Shown: positions 63,562 through 64,000 of the stretch, one piece after another
Layout of the letters: the number at the start of each line of letters is the position of its first letter
How positions within the stretch are numbered: the first letter of the stretch is position 1
NCBI GenBank assembly: GCA_900557275.1
Contig: USRX01000006.1
Location: 45,016 to 109,015 of the forward strand
DNA: 64,000 nucleotides
Source: an uncultured Roseburia sp.
GTDB taxonomy: Bacteria; Bacillota_A; Clostridia; Lachnospirales; Lachnospiraceae
Direction of reading: 5' to 3'
The notes under the pieces: generated by a model
Databases searched by the model: none
What the model was told of the DNA's origin: nothing
Seen by the model: the letters and a program-made list of their open reading frames with translations, nothing else
Position numbers and translations under genes: made by a program

Positions 63562-64000
63562 ATGTGTGGAATAGTTGGTATGGTAGACTTTCATAAAAAT
63601 ATAAAAAAGGAAGAAAAGACACTTACTAAAATGATTAAAACATTAGAGAGACGAGGTCCTGATAGTGAGGGAGAATATTATTCTGATAATGTTTTGCTAG
63701 GTCATAGAAGATTGATAGTTGTAGATCCAGCGGGTGGAAGACAACCTATGATTAAAGTAGTGGGTGGAAAGAAATACATTATTGTTTATAATGGAGAACT
63801 TTATAATACAGAAGATTTAAGAAAAGAACTATTAGAGGAAAACTACACATTTGAAGCATATTGCGATACTGAAGTGTTATTAACGGCATATATTGCTTGG
63901 GGAATAAATGTTGTTAATAAATTAAATGGAATATTTGCATTTGCTATTTATGATGAAGATAAAAAACAAGTCTTTTTAGCAAGAGATCCTATGGGAGTTA
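63562..64000 (+). CDS. Asparagine synthase (glutamine-hydrolysing), 3' partial
   Basis: The frame is open to the window end. MCGIVGMVDF has the catalytic N-terminal Cys2 of class II glutamine amidotransferases. RRGPDSEG, LGHRRLIVVDPAGGRQPM, YNGELYN and ARDPMGV are AsnB-type motifs. In capsule clusters such proteins often amidate or aminate a sugar uronate, so a role in polysaccharide modification rather than asparagine supply is possible. AAGGAG lies about 14 nt before the ATG. Confidence 0.9.
   Translation, partial: MCGIVGMVDFHKNIKKEEKTLTKMIKTLERRGPDSEGEYYSDNVLLGHRRLIVVDPAGGRQPMIKVVGGKKYIIVYNGELYNTEDLRKELLEENYTFEAYCDTEVLLTAYIAWGINVVNKLNGIFAFAIYDEDKKQVFLARDPMGV

Noticed and set aside
1..64000. 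CRISPR arrays, rRNA and tRNA genes
   Set aside because: No regularly spaced repeats, tRNA-like cloverleaf or rRNA sequence was seen on reading. No tool was run to confirm this.

Overview
The window looks like a low-to-mid GC, anaerobic, spore-lineage Firmicute, most likely a gut Lachnospiraceae (Blautia/Ruminococcus/Dorea-like). This is inferred from the gene content: an Rnf complex, several [FeFe]-hydrogenase-type genes, a GerW/YtfJ sporulation protein, LoaP, AGGAGG ribosome-binding sites and frequent TTG/GTG starts. No rRNA, tRNA or CRISPR array was seen.

Layout. Positions 1-1200: scpA (5' partial) and scpB. Positions 1700-5400: a two-gene [FeFe]-hydrogenase operon, a NuoF/GltD-like flavoprotein followed by HydA. 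Positions 5500-13400: a D,D-carboxypeptidase, a MurR/RpiR regulator, a flavoprotein, cmk, ispH, rpsA and a divergent exonuclease. Positions 13500-18800: a complete rnfCDGEAB operon. Positions 18900-22300: proB, a DUF896 gene, 5-formyl-THF cyclo-ligase and proA, behind a candidate structured leader. Positions 22300-33950: a hydrogen-metabolism island. A leftward operon (PHP protein, DRTGG protein, HydS-like H-cluster protein, RsbW-like ATPase, DRTGG protein) diverges from a rightward operon (HydC, ATPase, [2Fe-2S] protein, HydB, HydA) across an intergenic region with a good Rex-type operator. A second HydS-like protein with a PAS domain and a SpoIIE-type phosphatase follow. Positions 34000-46700: housekeeping genes (miaB, ruvAB, a U32 peptidase, a SEDS/PBP pair, NUDIX, ytfI/ytfJ-like) and rpmB.

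From about 47300 the window becomes an accessory polysaccharide locus. It opens with an Rpn-family nuclease. Next is a 1.3-kb segment carrying a tyrosine recombinase and bounded by two 27-bp sites that are exact reverse complements of each other, which is the geometry of a DNA inversion switch. The right-hand site ends 17 bp before the start codon of a LoaP/NusG-type antiterminator. LoaP is followed by an IscB-like (RRXRR-domain) protein that has lost several catalytic RuvC and HNH residues, preceded by a gene-free stretch that could encode its omega (HEARO) RNA. After a hairpin-bearing leader comes an AT-rich capsule/exopolysaccharide operon: aminotransferase, initiating sugar transferase fused to a GT2 domain, glycosyltransferases, two acyltransferases each with a G8 tract, polymerase, TupA-like ATP-grasp protein, flippase, nucleotide-sugar dehydrogenase and a partial asparagine synthase.

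How it may work together (inference). The hydrogenases, Rnf and Rex site form a redox-balancing system linking NAD(P)H, ferredoxin and H2. The two HydS-like proteins next to an RsbW-like kinase and a SpoIIE-like phosphatase suggest H2 or redox sensing by phospho-signalling. In the capsule locus, recombinase-driven inversion could connect or disconnect a promoter from loaP and so switch the long operon on or off, with a nuclease-dead IscB-like protein as a possible further RNA-guided layer.
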